A stretch of DNA of 64,000 bases from an uncultured Pelagibacteraceae bacterium. Lineage in GTDB: Bacteria > Pseudomonadota > Alphaproteobacteria > Pelagibacterales > Pelagibacteraceae. Shown piece after piece: positions 25,025 to 34,290 of this stretch; position 1 is the first letter of the stretch, and every line of letters begins with the position of its first letter. Position numbers and translations under genes: made by a program. Below the pieces are notes generated by a model, which was not told the DNA's origin, made no database searches, and worked only from the letters and a program-made list of their open reading frames with translations. Location of the stretch: contig CACHWJ010000003.1 in assembly GCA_902583635.1 (NCBI GenBank), positions 1 through 64,000 of the forward strand, given 5' to 3'.

Positions 25025-25872
25025 TGGAAAAACTCTACAAATTTTTAAAATATACTTTTATTATTCTCTGGACAGTTTTTATTGTGGCGCCTTTTCTGTG
25101 GGCTATTTCTACATCTTTTAAAGATTTCCAGTCAGTAAATAGTAAGGTTACCTATATTCCTTGGTTAGATTTTGAACCAACACTTGAAGGATGGCGTGTA
25201 TTAGTTAAGTCACCTGCAAGAGGTGGAGTGGATATTGTTGAACCTTACTTTAATAGTCTTTTTGTAACCTGCACAGCAAGTTTAATAAGTATAGTTTTAG
25301 GCACATTAGCAGCGTATGCTCTTTCAAGATTTACTTTTAAAGCTGGTTTTGTAAGAAATAACGATATTACTTTCTTTTTTATATCGCAGAGAATAATGCC
25401 ACCGATTGTTTTATCGATACCCTTCTTTATATTTTTAAGCACGATTGGATTATTAGATAGTTTGATAGGACTAGTAGTAGTTTATATAGTTCTATTAATG
25501 CCTATAGCAGTTTGGATCATGGTAGATTTTTTTAACAGAGTTCCAAAAGAGTTAGATGAAACTGCATTGATAGATGGGTGTAATCCCTACCAGGCATTCT
25601 ATAAAGTAGTTCTGCCGAACTCTATACCAGGATTAATTGTTGCGGGTATGTTTTGCATTATATTTGGTTGGATAGATTTTTTCTTTGCATTTATTTTAAC
25701 ATTTACAGAAGTACAGTTATTACCTGTAAAAGTTGTAGCACTTAATTCTTCGATCACACCGTGGTGGAGCTTGTCAGCATCTGCCTTAATATCGGTTGCG
25801 CCTTTAATCATCGTCGCTTTTGTTGTGGAGAGATATTTATCTAAAGGAAATTTATCTGGAGCATTAAAATAA
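25024..25872 (+). CDS. ABC transporter permease (MalG/UgpE type)
   Basis: The 282-residue permease has six membrane helices and the coupling loop ELDETALIDGCNPYQAFYKV. The APFLWAISTSFK start is typical of the MalG branch. It overlaps the first permease and the first ATPase gene by one base each, showing tight co-translation of the membrane complex. Confidence 0.94.
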   Translation: MEKLYKFLKYTFIILWTVFIVAPFLWAISTSFKDFQSVNSKVTYIPWLDFEPTLEGWRVLVKSPARGGVDIVEPYFNSLFVTCTASLISIVLGTLAAYALSRFTFKAGFVRNNDITFFFISQRIMPPIVLSIPFFIFLSTIGLLDSLIGLVVVYIVLLMPIAVWIMVDFFNRVPKELDETALIDGCNPYQAFYKVVLPNSIPGLIVAGMFCIIFGWIDFFFAFILTFTEVQLLPVKVVALNSSITPWWSLSASALISVAPLIIVAFVVERYLSKGNLSGALK

Positions 25873-26951
25873 TGAATTTAATCGGAGAAAATATAACTTA
25901 CAAACCAGACGATCAGTTTCATTTAAACGATGTTTCATTTAATTTTAAAAAAGGAAATTTGTATACGATCTTAGGAAGAACTTTATCTGGAAAAACTACA
26001 TTTTTAAAAACAATCGCTGGTCTATTAAACCCCGACAGTGGAAATTTATCATTTGAAAATAATGATTTTATTAAAATACCTGTGTGGGAAAGAAATGTAG
26101 CTATGGTTTATCAACAATTTATCAATTATCCTCATTTAAATGTTTATGAGAATATAATTTTCCCTCTTAAACAAAGGAAAATAAGCAAAGATCAAATAAA
26201 GAAGGATGTAGAAGAAGCGCTTAAAACTGTAGGATTAGTTGGTTTCGAAAATAGGAAGATACAAGAATTATCTGGAGGACAGCAACAAAGAGTTGCTTTA
26301 GCAAGATCTTTAGCAAAAAAGGCAAAAATTTTATTACTGGATGAACCATTGGTTAATTTAGATTACAAATTAAGAGAACAATTAAGAGAAGAATTTAAAA
26401 GAATATTCACACAAGGTCTATCAGAAGATACTATTTTAATCTACTCTACTACTGACCCACAGGAAGTCATGGAATTAAATGGTGAGGTGATAGTGTTAGA
26501 TGAGGGTAAAGTTTTACAAAAAGGGCCTGCAAAAGAAATTTTTGAAAATCCTAGAACTTTAAAGGTGGCTGAAATTTCAAATGATCCACCAATGAATATT
26601 TTAAAGGGAACAAAAAGTTCTGAAAAATTAAGTTTTGAAAATATTTTAATTAATTCTCCTTCACATTTTAAAAATTTAAGTGATCAAGGTTATAATTTTG
26701 GGATTAGGGCCTCAGAAATAAAGTTAGATGATCAAGGTGAAGAGTTTGAAATTGAACTTGCTGAAATTAGTGGCTCAGAAACCTTATTGCATTTAAAAAA
26801 AGGAGATTCTAAAGTGATAGCTCTTATCGAAGAAGTTATGAATTTTAAAATTCACGAAAAAGTAAAAATTAAATTTAATGAAAATAAATTATATGCCTTT
26901 GATCAAAATGAAGAATTAGTCTCTTCACCTTATGGAGTATCCTATGGCTAA
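25872..26951 (+). CDS. ABC transporter ATPase 1 (GlpS-like, H-loop His replaced)
   Basis: The 359-residue sugar-type ATPase has Walker A GRTLSGKT (35-42), the intact signature LSGGQ (133-137) and Walker B ILLLDEP (153-159). The switch (H-loop) position is T194 in YSTTDPQE where Thr replaces the normal His. The GRTLSGKT and STTDPQE variants resemble GlpS of the rhizobial glycerol ABC importer. A C-terminal TOBE-like region follows (about 240-359). It pairs with the next gene, overlapping it by 8 bases. Confidence 0.93.
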   Translation: MNLIGENITYKPDDQFHLNDVSFNFKKGNLYTILGRTLSGKTTFLKTIAGLLNPDSGNLSFENNDFIKIPVWERNVAMVYQQFINYPHLNVYENIIFPLKQRKISKDQIKKDVEEALKTVGLVGFENRKIQELSGGQQQRVALARSLAKKAKILLLDEPLVNLDYKLREQLREEFKRIFTQGLSEDTILIYSTTDPQEVMELNGEVIVLDEGKVLQKGPAKEIFENPRTLKVAEISNDPPMNILKGTKSSEKLSFENILINSPSHFKNLSDQGYNFGIRASEIKLDDQGEEFEIELAEISGSETLLHLKKGDSKVIALIEEVMNFKIHEKVKIKFNENKLYAFDQNEELVSSPYGVSYG

Positions 26952-28020
26952 AATCGAGTTGTCAAATATTTCTCATACTTATAATCCAAACGACACTAAT
27001 CCAACTTACGCACTTAATCCGTTTTCTATGACTTGGGAAAATGGAAAGAGATATGCAATTTTAGGGCCATCTGGTTGTGGAAAAACTACAATGTTAAATA
27101 TCGTTTCAGGATTAGTTAAACCATCAAAAGGAAAAATTTTATTTGATGAAAATGAGGTTACAGACCTTATAACGGAAGAGAGAAATATAGCTCAAGTCTT
27201 TCAATTTCCAGTCATTTACAACACCATGACAGTTTATGATAATTTAGCTTTTCCATTAAGATGTAGAAATTTTACAGATCAAAAAATTGAAGAAAGAGTT
27301 AAATCAGTTTCAGACACTCTTAGATTATCATCTTTTCTAAATTCACCAGCAAGAAAACTTACTGCCGACCAAAAGCAACTTATATCTCTTGGAAGAGGAT
27401 TAGTAAGAGAGGATGTTGCAGGTGTTTTGATGGATGAACCATTAACCGTAATTGATCCAGATTTAAAATTTAGATTAAGAAGAAATTTAAAAGAAATAAA
27501 TGAACAATACAAAACTACATTAGTTTATGTCACTCACGATCAAAATGAGGCTATGACATTTGCTGACAATATCATTGTGATGGATCAAGGTGAAATAGTT
27601 CAAGTAGGACTTCCAAAGGACTTATTTGAAAAACCAAGAACCACTTTTGTTGGATATTTTATAGGTTCCCCAGCTATGAATTTGTTTAGATCTGAAATTC
27701 TTTCGGATAATTCAATAAAGTTTAATAATGGTACCATTAAAACAAAAACTGACTTGTCAAAAATTAAAGACAAGAATGTAAAATTGGGAATACGATCAGA
27801 ATTCATTACAATTGCAACTGATCAAAAAGAAAATATTGTTAGTGTAAAAGTAACAAGAGTTGAGGATTTTGGAAATTTTAAACTCATAACTGGTAAAGCT
27901 GGCGATTTAGAGATTAAGTCTAAGGTTGAGAGAGAAATTCCAATATCAACCGAAGAACTAAAACTTCATTTACCTGCAGAAAAATGTTGTATTTACTCTA
28001 ACGAAATGCTTGTTAATTAA
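26944..28020 (+). CDS. ABC transporter ATPase 2 (GlpT-like, degenerate signature motif)
   Basis: The protein has 358 residues from ATG 26944. I chose this start over ATG 26932 because GGAG at 26934-26937 is well placed as a Shine-Dalgarno and the sequence then begins MAKIEL. Walker A is GPSGCGKT (41-48), Walker B is VLMDEP (161-166), and H198 is intact in YVTHDQ. The ABC signature is LTADQ (139-143) instead of LSGGQ. It therefore complements ATPase 1, which keeps the signature but lacks the switch His. A TOBE-like C-terminus follows. Its stop is one base from the convergent gamma-glutamyltransferase gene. Confidence 0.92.
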   Translation: MAKIELSNISHTYNPNDTNPTYALNPFSMTWENGKRYAILGPSGCGKTTMLNIVSGLVKPSKGKILFDENEVTDLITEERNIAQVFQFPVIYNTMTVYDNLAFPLRCRNFTDQKIEERVKSVSDTLRLSSFLNSPARKLTADQKQLISLGRGLVREDVAGVLMDEPLTVIDPDLKFRLRRNLKEINEQYKTTLVYVTHDQNEAMTFADNIIVMDQGEIVQVGLPKDLFEKPRTTFVGYFIGSPAMNLFRSEILSDNSIKFNNGTIKTKTDLSKIKDKNVKLGIRSEFITIATDQKENIVSVKVTRVEDFGNFKLITGKAGDLEIKSKVEREIPISTEELKLHLPAEKCCIYSNEMLVN

Positions 28021-28021
28021 A

Positions 28022-29599
28022 CTAATACCCAGATGCATATCCATCTTTTCTAGGATCCGAACCTCCAATTAATTTACCTTTTTTTCTATCTATTTGGATT
28101 GCTTGACCTCCACCATGTGGATCATTAGTAAATTCTACTTTATGGCCAATAGTTTCAAGTTTACTTTTAATATTCTCGCTAATTTCTCTCTCGAGTTTAT
28201 AGATATTATTAAAATGAAATGCCCTTGGATAAGAAATGGCTTCTTGGGGAGTCATATTAAAGTCAAAAATATTATTAAATACATGCACTTGACCAACAGG
28301 TTGATATTGACCACCCATTACTCCAAATGAAAGTATGGTTTTATTATCATTATTTAAAGCTAAGCCTGGGATAATAGTGTGTAATGGTCTTTTGCCACCC
28401 TCAATACAATTTGGATGATCTCTTTCTACTCTAAAATTAGTTCCTCTATTGTGAAATAAGATACCTGACTTATTAGATGTAATCCCGCTTCCAAACGAAT
28501 AACAAATAGAATTTATAATGGAGACTGAATTTAAATCCTTATCAACTACTGTTAAGTATACAGTTTCAGGATGATTTGGAATCTTTAGGTCATTGATTTT
28601 ATAACATTTGTTTAAAGATATATTGTTAAATAATTCTTGAATATTTTGTTCAGTTAGAATTTTTTCTAGATCAATACTTATAAAATTTGGGTCTGCAATA
28701 TTCTCTTCTCTTATTTTATAACACAATTTTGTTACTTCGGCTTCAAGATGGAACCTTTCAACACTATCAGGATTAAATTTACTTATTTTTAATTTCTCTA
28801 ACAGCTTTAACATTAATAACACGGTTACACCTGGTCCGTTAGGTGGGCATTGGTGAACAGACATATCTTTAAAATTCGAGGATATAGTTTTAGATTTTAA
28901 AGTTTTTTGAATTGAAAAATCTTCAATTGAATGTAGTCCTCCAATTTCATTTAAGCTCTCTACCATATCCTTAGCTATTGAACCTTGATAAAATTCCTTT
29001 ATTCCATTTTTTTTAATTATTTTGAGAGTATTAGCTAAAGGAATATTTTTTCTAAGCTCATTATTTTTATAAACTTTTCCATTGTTTAAATATAAGTTTT
29101 TAGTAATTTTATGATTATTTAATTTTTTAAATGACTTTTCCCAAGCTTCAGAAACTTTTTTAGTTACTTTATATCCATTTTCAGCATAATTAATCGAATT
29201 TAAAAATAACTCCTCAAAGTCTAGCTTTCCATGCTCGTCGTGAATAGTTTTCCAAGCATCAAGGGCTCCAGGAATAGTTACGGAATGAGGGGTTGTTAGT
29301 TCTATTTTATCTATGTTTTTACTTTCAAAAAATTCTAAGTTAGCTTTTTTAGGAGCGATACCAGATCCATTGTAGGAAATTGGATCTTTATTTTCCATTT
29401 TAACTATTGCAAAGCAATCACCACCAATACCAGTTGAATTTGGTTCTACGACTGATAAGCAAATTGATGCTGCAATTGCAGCATCTACTGCATTACCACC
29501 TTTTTTTAGAATATTAAGAGCCTCTTCTGTTGCGAGTGGATGTGAAGTAGCGGCCATTGCATTTGGATAAATAGAGTCTGAATTTTTGTTAGATTTCAT
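28022..29599 (-). CDS. ggt: Gamma-glutamyltransferase family protein (YwrD-like)
   Basis: The 525-residue Ntn-hydrolase has HPLATEEALNILKKGGNAVDAA at the start of the family fold (read in two parts) and GIGGDCF. The autoprocessing site reads ETVYLTVVD, with predicted nucleophile T346; the usual TTHxS is replaced, as in the YwrD-like branch. GGQYQPVGQVHV and GRRDGYASGY-like residues (here DPRKDGYASGY) follow. There is no signal peptide, so it acts in the cytoplasm, unlike classical periplasmic GGT. It probably hydrolyses gamma-glutamyl or acyl-amide compounds. It is divergent from the TRAP operon. Confidence 0.88.
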   Translation of the reverse strand: MKSNKNSDSIYPNAMAATSHPLATEEALNILKKGGNAVDAAIAASICLSVVEPNSTGIGGDCFAIVKMENKDPISYNGSGIAPKKANLEFFESKNIDKIELTTPHSVTIPGALDAWKTIHDEHGKLDFEELFLNSINYAENGYKVTKKVSEAWEKSFKKLNNHKITKNLYLNNGKVYKNNELRKNIPLANTLKIIKKNGIKEFYQGSIAKDMVESLNEIGGLHSIEDFSIQKTLKSKTISSNFKDMSVHQCPPNGPGVTVLLMLKLLEKLKISKFNPDSVERFHLEAEVTKLCYKIREENIADPNFISIDLEKILTEQNIQELFNNISLNKCYKINDLKIPNHPETVYLTVVDKDLNSVSIINSICYSFGSGITSNKSGILFHNRGTNFRVERDHPNCIEGGKRPLHTIIPGLALNNDNKTILSFGVMGGQYQPVGQVHVFNNIFDFNMTPQEAISYPRAFHFNNIYKLEREISENIKSKLETIGHKVEFTNDPHGGGQAIQIDRKKGKLIGGSDPRKDGYASGY

Positions 29600-29615
29600 T
29601 AATAAATTCTACAGA

Positions 29616-29631
29616 ATTAATTTAAATTAAT
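29616..29631. promoter_or_regulatory. 16-base perfect palindrome in the ggt/TRAP divergent region
   Basis: ATTAATTTAAATTAAT is a perfect palindrome just upstream of the gamma-glutamyltransferase start and 131 bases before the TRAP gene. It could bind a dimeric regulator of the divergent genes, but a pure A/T palindrome can arise by chance here. The rest of this 163-base gap shows no convincing promoter or RNA fold. Confidence 0.25.
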
Positions 29632-29747
29632 ACAAACAATTAAAATACAATCTGAAATTGAATAAATCGCCATTAGGGGCAAAACGTCCGACTTTTTAGA
29701 AAGACTCTATTGTGAATCTATGTTTAAATTAAGCCAGTTAATTAACT

Positions 29748-29756
29748 AGAGGAGAG
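29748..29756 (+). promoter_or_regulatory. Strong Shine-Dalgarno of the TRAP binding protein
   Basis: AGAGGAGAG lies 6 bases before ATG 29763. It is the most extended ribosome binding site in the window and supports both the start choice and high expression of the binding protein. Confidence 0.6.
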
Positions 29757-29762
29757 AACAAA

Positions 29763-30923
29763 ATGATTAAAAATAAAAAATCATTAAAAGGTGCAAAGAC
29801 ACCTTCAAGACGTAAGTTCTTCAAAGCAGCAGCAGCAACTGGTGCAGCAGCAACAGCTGCTGTGGCGATGCCAAACTTAGCTTTAGGTGGAGGTCACACT
29901 ACACTTAAAATGCAGGCAGCTTGGCCGTCAGGTGCTAACATCTTTTTTGAGATGGCAGGAGATTACGCTAAAATGGTCGAGGATATGTCTGGAGGTTCGT
30001 TGAAAATTGATCTTCAACCTGTCGGAGCAGTTGTTAAAACTGGTGAAATCGGTGAAGCAGTAAGTGATGGTGTACTAGACATGGGACACTGGGTAACGGC
30101 TTACTGGTATGGTAAAAACCCTGCAGCATCACTTTTTGGAACAGGTCCATCTTATGGTCTTTCGTCTCAAGAAGTTATGGGATGGATGGAAGAAGGTGGT
30201 GGAAGAGCATTGTATGAGGAAACGCTAGCCAAAGTTGGTTATGACTATGTTGGAGTTTTCGCTATGCCAATGCCAGCTCAACCATTTGGTTGGTTTAAGA
30301 AGAACGTAACTAAAGCTTCTGATGTAAAAGGAATGAAGTATAGAACAGTTGGTCTTGCTACTAACGTTCTTACTGCGATGGGGATGGTCGTTAGACAATT
30401 ACCAGGTGGTGAAATTCAACCAGCTATGAAAACTGGTTTGATTGAAGCAGCTGAGTTTAATAACCCTACTTCAGACTCTCAGTTCGGAATGCAAGATGTC
30501 TCTAAGCATTATCACTTAGGATCGTTCCATCAGTCACAAGAGATGTTTGAAATACCAATCAACAAAAAAACTTTTAATAGTTTATCGCCTGCACACCAAG
30601 CAATTTTAAAAAATGCTTCTTATGCAGCGAATACTGCTAACTACTTCAAAGCTTTGGTGAGATACTCTGCTGATTTATCTAAATTGATGAATGAGCATAA
30701 AGTAAATGTTTACCAAACTTCTGATGCAATTCTAGCAGAGCAGTTGAAGGGTTGGGATAAAGTAATCGGTGATTTTTCAGGTAAGGATCCATTCTTTAAG
30801 AAGGTGGTAGACTCTCAAAAAGCCTACGCTAAGAGAGTAATGAAATACTTACTGATGAATCAGCCTAATTACAGACTTGCTTATGAGAATGAGTTTGGTC
30901 CTTTAGGTAAAGTAAAAATCTAA
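29763..30923 (+). CDS. TRAP transporter substrate-binding protein (DctP family)
   Basis: The 386-residue protein has a twin-arginine signal (S15-R16-R17-K18-F19-F20, then an Ala-rich core to about 42), as in many TRAP binding proteins that fold before export. The mature part follows the DctP fold; R194 in MKYRTVG matches the conserved carboxylate-binding Arg, so the ligand should be an organic acid. The sequence resembles the TakP/mannitol-chloroaromatic branch, whose members bind 2-oxo- or hydroxyacids. It is followed by a terminator-like hairpin and then the two membrane subunits. Confidence 0.93.
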   Translation: MIKNKKSLKGAKTPSRRKFFKAAAATGAAATAAVAMPNLALGGGHTTLKMQAAWPSGANIFFEMAGDYAKMVEDMSGGSLKIDLQPVGAVVKTGEIGEAVSDGVLDMGHWVTAYWYGKNPAASLFGTGPSYGLSSQEVMGWMEEGGGRALYEETLAKVGYDYVGVFAMPMPAQPFGWFKKNVTKASDVKGMKYRTVGLATNVLTAMGMVVRQLPGGEIQPAMKTGLIEAAEFNNPTSDSQFGMQDVSKHYHLGSFHQSQEMFEIPINKKTFNSLSPAHQAILKNASYAANTANYFKALVRYSADLSKLMNEHKVNVYQTSDAILAEQLKGWDKVIGDFSGKDPFFKKVVDSQKAYAKRVMKYLLMNQPNYRLAYENEFGPLGKVKI

Positions 30924-30946
30924 GGTAAATAATAAATACTATAATT

Positions 30947-30974
30947 AAAGGGGGCCATAAGCCCCCTTTTTTTT
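30947..30974 (+). terminator. Rho-independent terminator/attenuator after the TRAP binding-protein gene
   Basis: AAAGGGGGC (30947-30955) pairs with GCCCCCTTT (30961-30969) around the loop CATAA, and the T-run spans 30967-30974. It has all the features of an intrinsic terminator, but dctQ and dctM follow on the same strand. It therefore probably causes partial termination, giving more binding protein than permease. Confidence 0.88.
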
Positions 30975-31013
30975 ATTGAAAAAAATAATTATTTGAAGAT
31001 AAGTTAAATTTCT

Positions 31014-31598
31014 ATGAATTCATTTATAAAATTTGCAGATACATTGAGTTCATCAATGGGAAAAGCTTTTTCATGGTGCATAGTAATATTAATGGGTGGT
31101 ACGTGTTATGAGGTAGTCATGGCATATGTATTTAATGCTCCAACTTTATGGAATTTTGATTTTAGCTTACAAATGTATGGAGCAATATTTATGATGGCTG
31201 GCGCTTACACGTTAGCAACAGAAGCCCATGTTAGAGGGGATGTTATTTACAGATTATTTCCAACTAAAGTCCAAGGATGGATTGATTTGGTGCTTTATTT
31301 TGTTTTCTTCTTCCCGGGTGTAATTGCTCTTGGATTTTATGGATATGAGTATGCAGCAAAAGCTTGGATGGTAAAAGAGACAAGCTGGAATAGTCCAGCG
31401 CAAATTCAAATTTATATGGCAAAATCCTTAATTCCCCTTGCAGGAACGCTTTTAACAATTCAAGGAGTTAGTGAAGTTTTTAGATCGATTATATGTATTA
31501 GAACTGGCCATTGGCCAGAAAGGCAGGCTGGTGCAGAGGAAACAGAAAAAATACTAATGAGAAAATCAAAAGAGAATGAAAAAATAGATGTTATTTAG
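31014..31598 (+). CDS. TRAP transporter small permease subunit (DctQ family)
   Basis: The 194-residue protein has four membrane helices. The DctQ pattern is present: a first helix, then YVFNAPTLWNFDFSLQMYGAIFM, then HVRGDVIYRLFP and a final helix before a charged C-terminal tail. It couples the large permease to the binding protein for sodium-driven uptake. It overlaps dctM by 11 bases. Confidence 0.92.
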   Translation: MNSFIKFADTLSSSMGKAFSWCIVILMGGTCYEVVMAYVFNAPTLWNFDFSLQMYGAIFMMAGAYTLATEAHVRGDVIYRLFPTKVQGWIDLVLYFVFFFPGVIALGFYGYEYAAKAWMVKETSWNSPAQIQIYMAKSLIPLAGTLLTIQGVSEVFRSIICIRTGHWPERQAGAEETEKILMRKSKENEKIDVI

Positions 31599-32949
31599 TT
31601 TAACAAATCCTGAAATAGCAATTTTAATGATGGTAATATTTTTATTTGCTGTCTTATTAGGTTTCCCAATAGCTTTCACTTTAATGGCAATGGGTTTAGG
31701 ATTTGGGTATTACGCTTATTTTGATCCCGCAAGAATGGACCATCTTTTTGATAATAGGATTTTCAAATTATTTGTTCAAAACACTTATTCTGTGATGGAT
31801 AATCATGTTCTTACCGCTGTTCCACTGTTTCTTTTTATGGGATATCTAGTGGAAAGAGCCGGAATAGTAGCAAGACTGTTTTATGCTATTAGACTTGCAT
31901 CCCACTCTTTACCAGCCTCAATGGCAGTTGCAGCATTAGTCACTTGTACCCTCTTCTCAACAGCAACAGGAATTATTGGAGCAGTTGTAACATTAATGGG
32001 TTTATTGGCTTGGCCGGCAATGGTCAAAGCAGGCTACGATAAAAAATTTGCATCTGGTGTTATATGCGCAGGTGGATGTCTTGGAATATTAATTCCTCCC
32101 AGCATCATGCTTATTGTTTATGCGGTAATTGCTCAATTATCACCATTAAGACTGTTTGCAGCTGCAATTTTCCCTGGGTTAATGTTAGCTGGACTATATA
32201 TCGTTTATGCTGTGGTCTTAGCTTACTTTAATCCATCAATTGCACCAAAGCCGCCAAAAGAAGAAATACCTCCAAGGTCTGTAATTTTGAAGGAGGTGTT
32301 GGTATCTTTTCTTCCGTTATTTTCATTAATTATATTAGTGCTAGGTAGTATTCTTGCAGGCTTAGCAACACCCGCAGAAGCTGCAGGAGTTGGAGCATTT
32401 GGAGCTTTAGTTTTATCTTTCTTTTACAAATCTTTGAAATGGAAAAATTTTAAAGAGTCTGTTTTCTTGACTGCAAAAACTACAGCAATGATTATGTGGT
32501 TGTTCATTGGCTCGTGGACATTCGCTTCTGTATTTTCATATCTTGGTGGTCATGAGGTCTTTGAGCATTTTTTTAAATCTATGGATATTCAACCTTGGCA
32601 GTTTTTAGTAATCACTCAAATAATTATTTTTTTATTGGGATGGCCTCTAGAGTGGACAGAAATTTTAATTATATTTGTTCCAATATTTTTACCTTTGGTA
32701 GAATTTTTTGGAGTAAACCCTTATTTTTTTGCAATGTTAATTGCTTTAAACTTACAAACTTCATTTTTAACACCTCCAATGGCCATGTCAGCTTATTACT
32801 TAAAGGGAGTGCAATCTAGAAATGTAGAATTGATGGAAATATTTAAGGGAATAATGCCCTTTTTAGCTATTGTAATTATTGGAATGATTTTAATGTATAA
32901 ATTTCCAGCCATAGCTTTATGGCTGCCTGAGAAATTATTTGCTAATTAA
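31588..32949 (+). CDS. TRAP transporter large permease subunit (DctM family)
   Basis: The 453-residue ion-coupled permease has about 12 membrane helices. Typical segments are GFPIAFTLMAMGLGF, PLFLFMGYLVERAGI, CAGGCLGILIPPSIMLIVYA and LNLQTSFLTPPMAMSAYYLKG. Long cytoplasmic loops near 220-235 fit the mannitol/chloroaromatic-type branch. Translation starts inside the dctQ end. The amidase gene follows 3 bases after its stop, so amidase and transporter are very likely co-transcribed. Confidence 0.95.
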   Translation: MLFSLTNPEIAILMMVIFLFAVLLGFPIAFTLMAMGLGFGYYAYFDPARMDHLFDNRIFKLFVQNTYSVMDNHVLTAVPLFLFMGYLVERAGIVARLFYAIRLASHSLPASMAVAALVTCTLFSTATGIIGAVVTLMGLLAWPAMVKAGYDKKFASGVICAGGCLGILIPPSIMLIVYAVIAQLSPLRLFAAAIFPGLMLAGLYIVYAVVLAYFNPSIAPKPPKEEIPPRSVILKEVLVSFLPLFSLIILVLGSILAGLATPAEAAGVGAFGALVLSFFYKSLKWKNFKESVFLTAKTTAMIMWLFIGSWTFASVFSYLGGHEVFEHFFKSMDIQPWQFLVITQIIIFLLGWPLEWTEILIIFVPIFLPLVEFFGVNPYFFAMLIALNLQTSFLTPPMAMSAYYLKGVQSRNVELMEIFKGIMPFLAIVIIGMILMYKFPAIALWLPEKLFAN

Positions 32950-32952
32950 TAA

Positions 32953-34290
32953 ATGGACCATATCGTTAATGATTCAGTTTCAACGTTAGTTAAGAAAATT
33001 AATAATTCACAATTAACTTCAGTTGATATTTGTGAGGCGTATCTAAAAAGAATAGAGAAATTTGACAAAATTATTAAAGCCTGGGCTTATTTTGATAAAA
33101 AATTATTTTTAGAGAAAGCGAAAGAAGCTGACGATTATAAAAAATCTGGAAAACCTATAGGTCCATTACACGGAATACCTGTCGCGGTAAAAGATATTGT
33201 TGGCACAATAGATATGCCAACTGAATGTGGTACTACAATAAGAAAAGGAAAATCATATTCTCAAAACGCAGAAATAATCGATTTACTCCATTCAGCAGGT
33301 GCTATTGTAATGGGAAAGACAGCGACTTCAGAATTAGCTTATCTTGGTCCATCTGAAACTTCAAATCCACACGATTCAACTAGAACACCTGGTGGATCCT
33401 CGAGTGGATCTGCAGCTGTTGTTGCATCATATATGGCTCCTTTATCTATAGGATCTCAAACTGGTGGATCAATAATAAGACCAGCTTCATATTGTGGTGT
33501 AGTAGGTTATAAACCATCTTATGGACTTATTTCAAGAAATGGAGTTCTTAAAACTTCTGATAAACTTGACCACATAGGTGTATTTGGTAGATCTGTTGAA
33601 GATGTCGCTCAGCTTGCAAAAATCTTGATTAAAAAAGACTCATATGATGCAGCTACTGTATATTTTTCAGCTGATAATATGATTGAAGCAATTCATGAGG
33701 GCCCTTTATATGAGCCAAAATTTATATTTTATAAAACTGAGTTCTGGAAGATAATTGATAAAAAATCTAGAGAAAGCTTTGAGTATTTTATTAAATCTTT
33801 TAAAAAAAATATCGAGATTTTTGATACACCATCATATTTTAAAGATATTCACAAGTATCATCAAATAATTCATGAAACAGACTTAGCTAATAATTTTAGT
33901 GATTATTATAAGAAATCAAAAAATAAACTTTCTAAATATATGCAAACTGCAATTAAGAATGGAAACAAACATTCTGGAAAAGAATATGCAGAGGCAATTG
34001 ATTTTATTAAAAGAAGTTATGAGTCATATAAAGAGGTGTTTGAGGATTACCACGGTATATTAACACCATCTAGCACTGGGATTGCACCAAAGGGCTTGAA
34101 AAGTACTGGAACTGCAGAATTTAATAAAGTCTGGTCTTATTTAGGCACTCCCTGTATTTCTCTTCCTTTACTTCAAGGTGAAAATAATTTACCTTTAGGT
34201 ATTCAGGTTGTTGGTCAAAAATACGATGATAATCGTTTTTTAGGTGTTTCAGCCTGGTTAGAAAAAGAGAGTAAAAAATTTAATGAATAA
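32953..34290 (+). CDS. Amidase (amidase-signature family)
   Basis: The 445-residue protein has the Ser-cisSer-Lys triad: K80 (VAVKDIVG), S149 (TPGGSSSGSAA) and S173 (SQTGGSIIRPAS). It hydrolyses a carboxamide; sequence alone does not give the substrate. No GatB or GatC gene is adjacent, so it is probably catabolic rather than part of the tRNA amidotransferase. Its tight link to the TRAP genes suggests that the imported compound, or a product of it, contains an amide bond. It overlaps the following small ORF by 8 bases. Confidence 0.92.
   Translation: MDHIVNDSVSTLVKKINNSQLTSVDICEAYLKRIEKFDKIIKAWAYFDKKLFLEKAKEADDYKKSGKPIGPLHGIPVAVKDIVGTIDMPTECGTTIRKGKSYSQNAEIIDLLHSAGAIVMGKTATSELAYLGPSETSNPHDSTRTPGGSSSGSAAVVASYMAPLSIGSQTGGSIIRPASYCGVVGYKPSYGLISRNGVLKTSDKLDHIGVFGRSVEDVAQLAKILIKKDSYDAATVYFSADNMIEAIHEGPLYEPKFIFYKTEFWKIIDKKSRESFEYFIKSFKKNIEIFDTPSYFKDIHKYHQIIHETDLANNFSDYYKKSKNKLSKYMQTAIKNGNKHSGKEYAEAIDFIKRSYESYKEVFEDYHGILTPSSTGIAPKGLKSTGTAEFNKVWSYLGTPCISLPLLQGENNLPLGIQVVGQKYDDNRFLGVSAWLEKESKKFNE

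Noticed and set aside
29600..29762. Search for a promoter or RNA element in the ggt/TRAP gap
   Set aside because: Apart from an A/T palindrome and the ribosome binding site, -35/-10 matches were poor and no stem longer than a few pairs was found.
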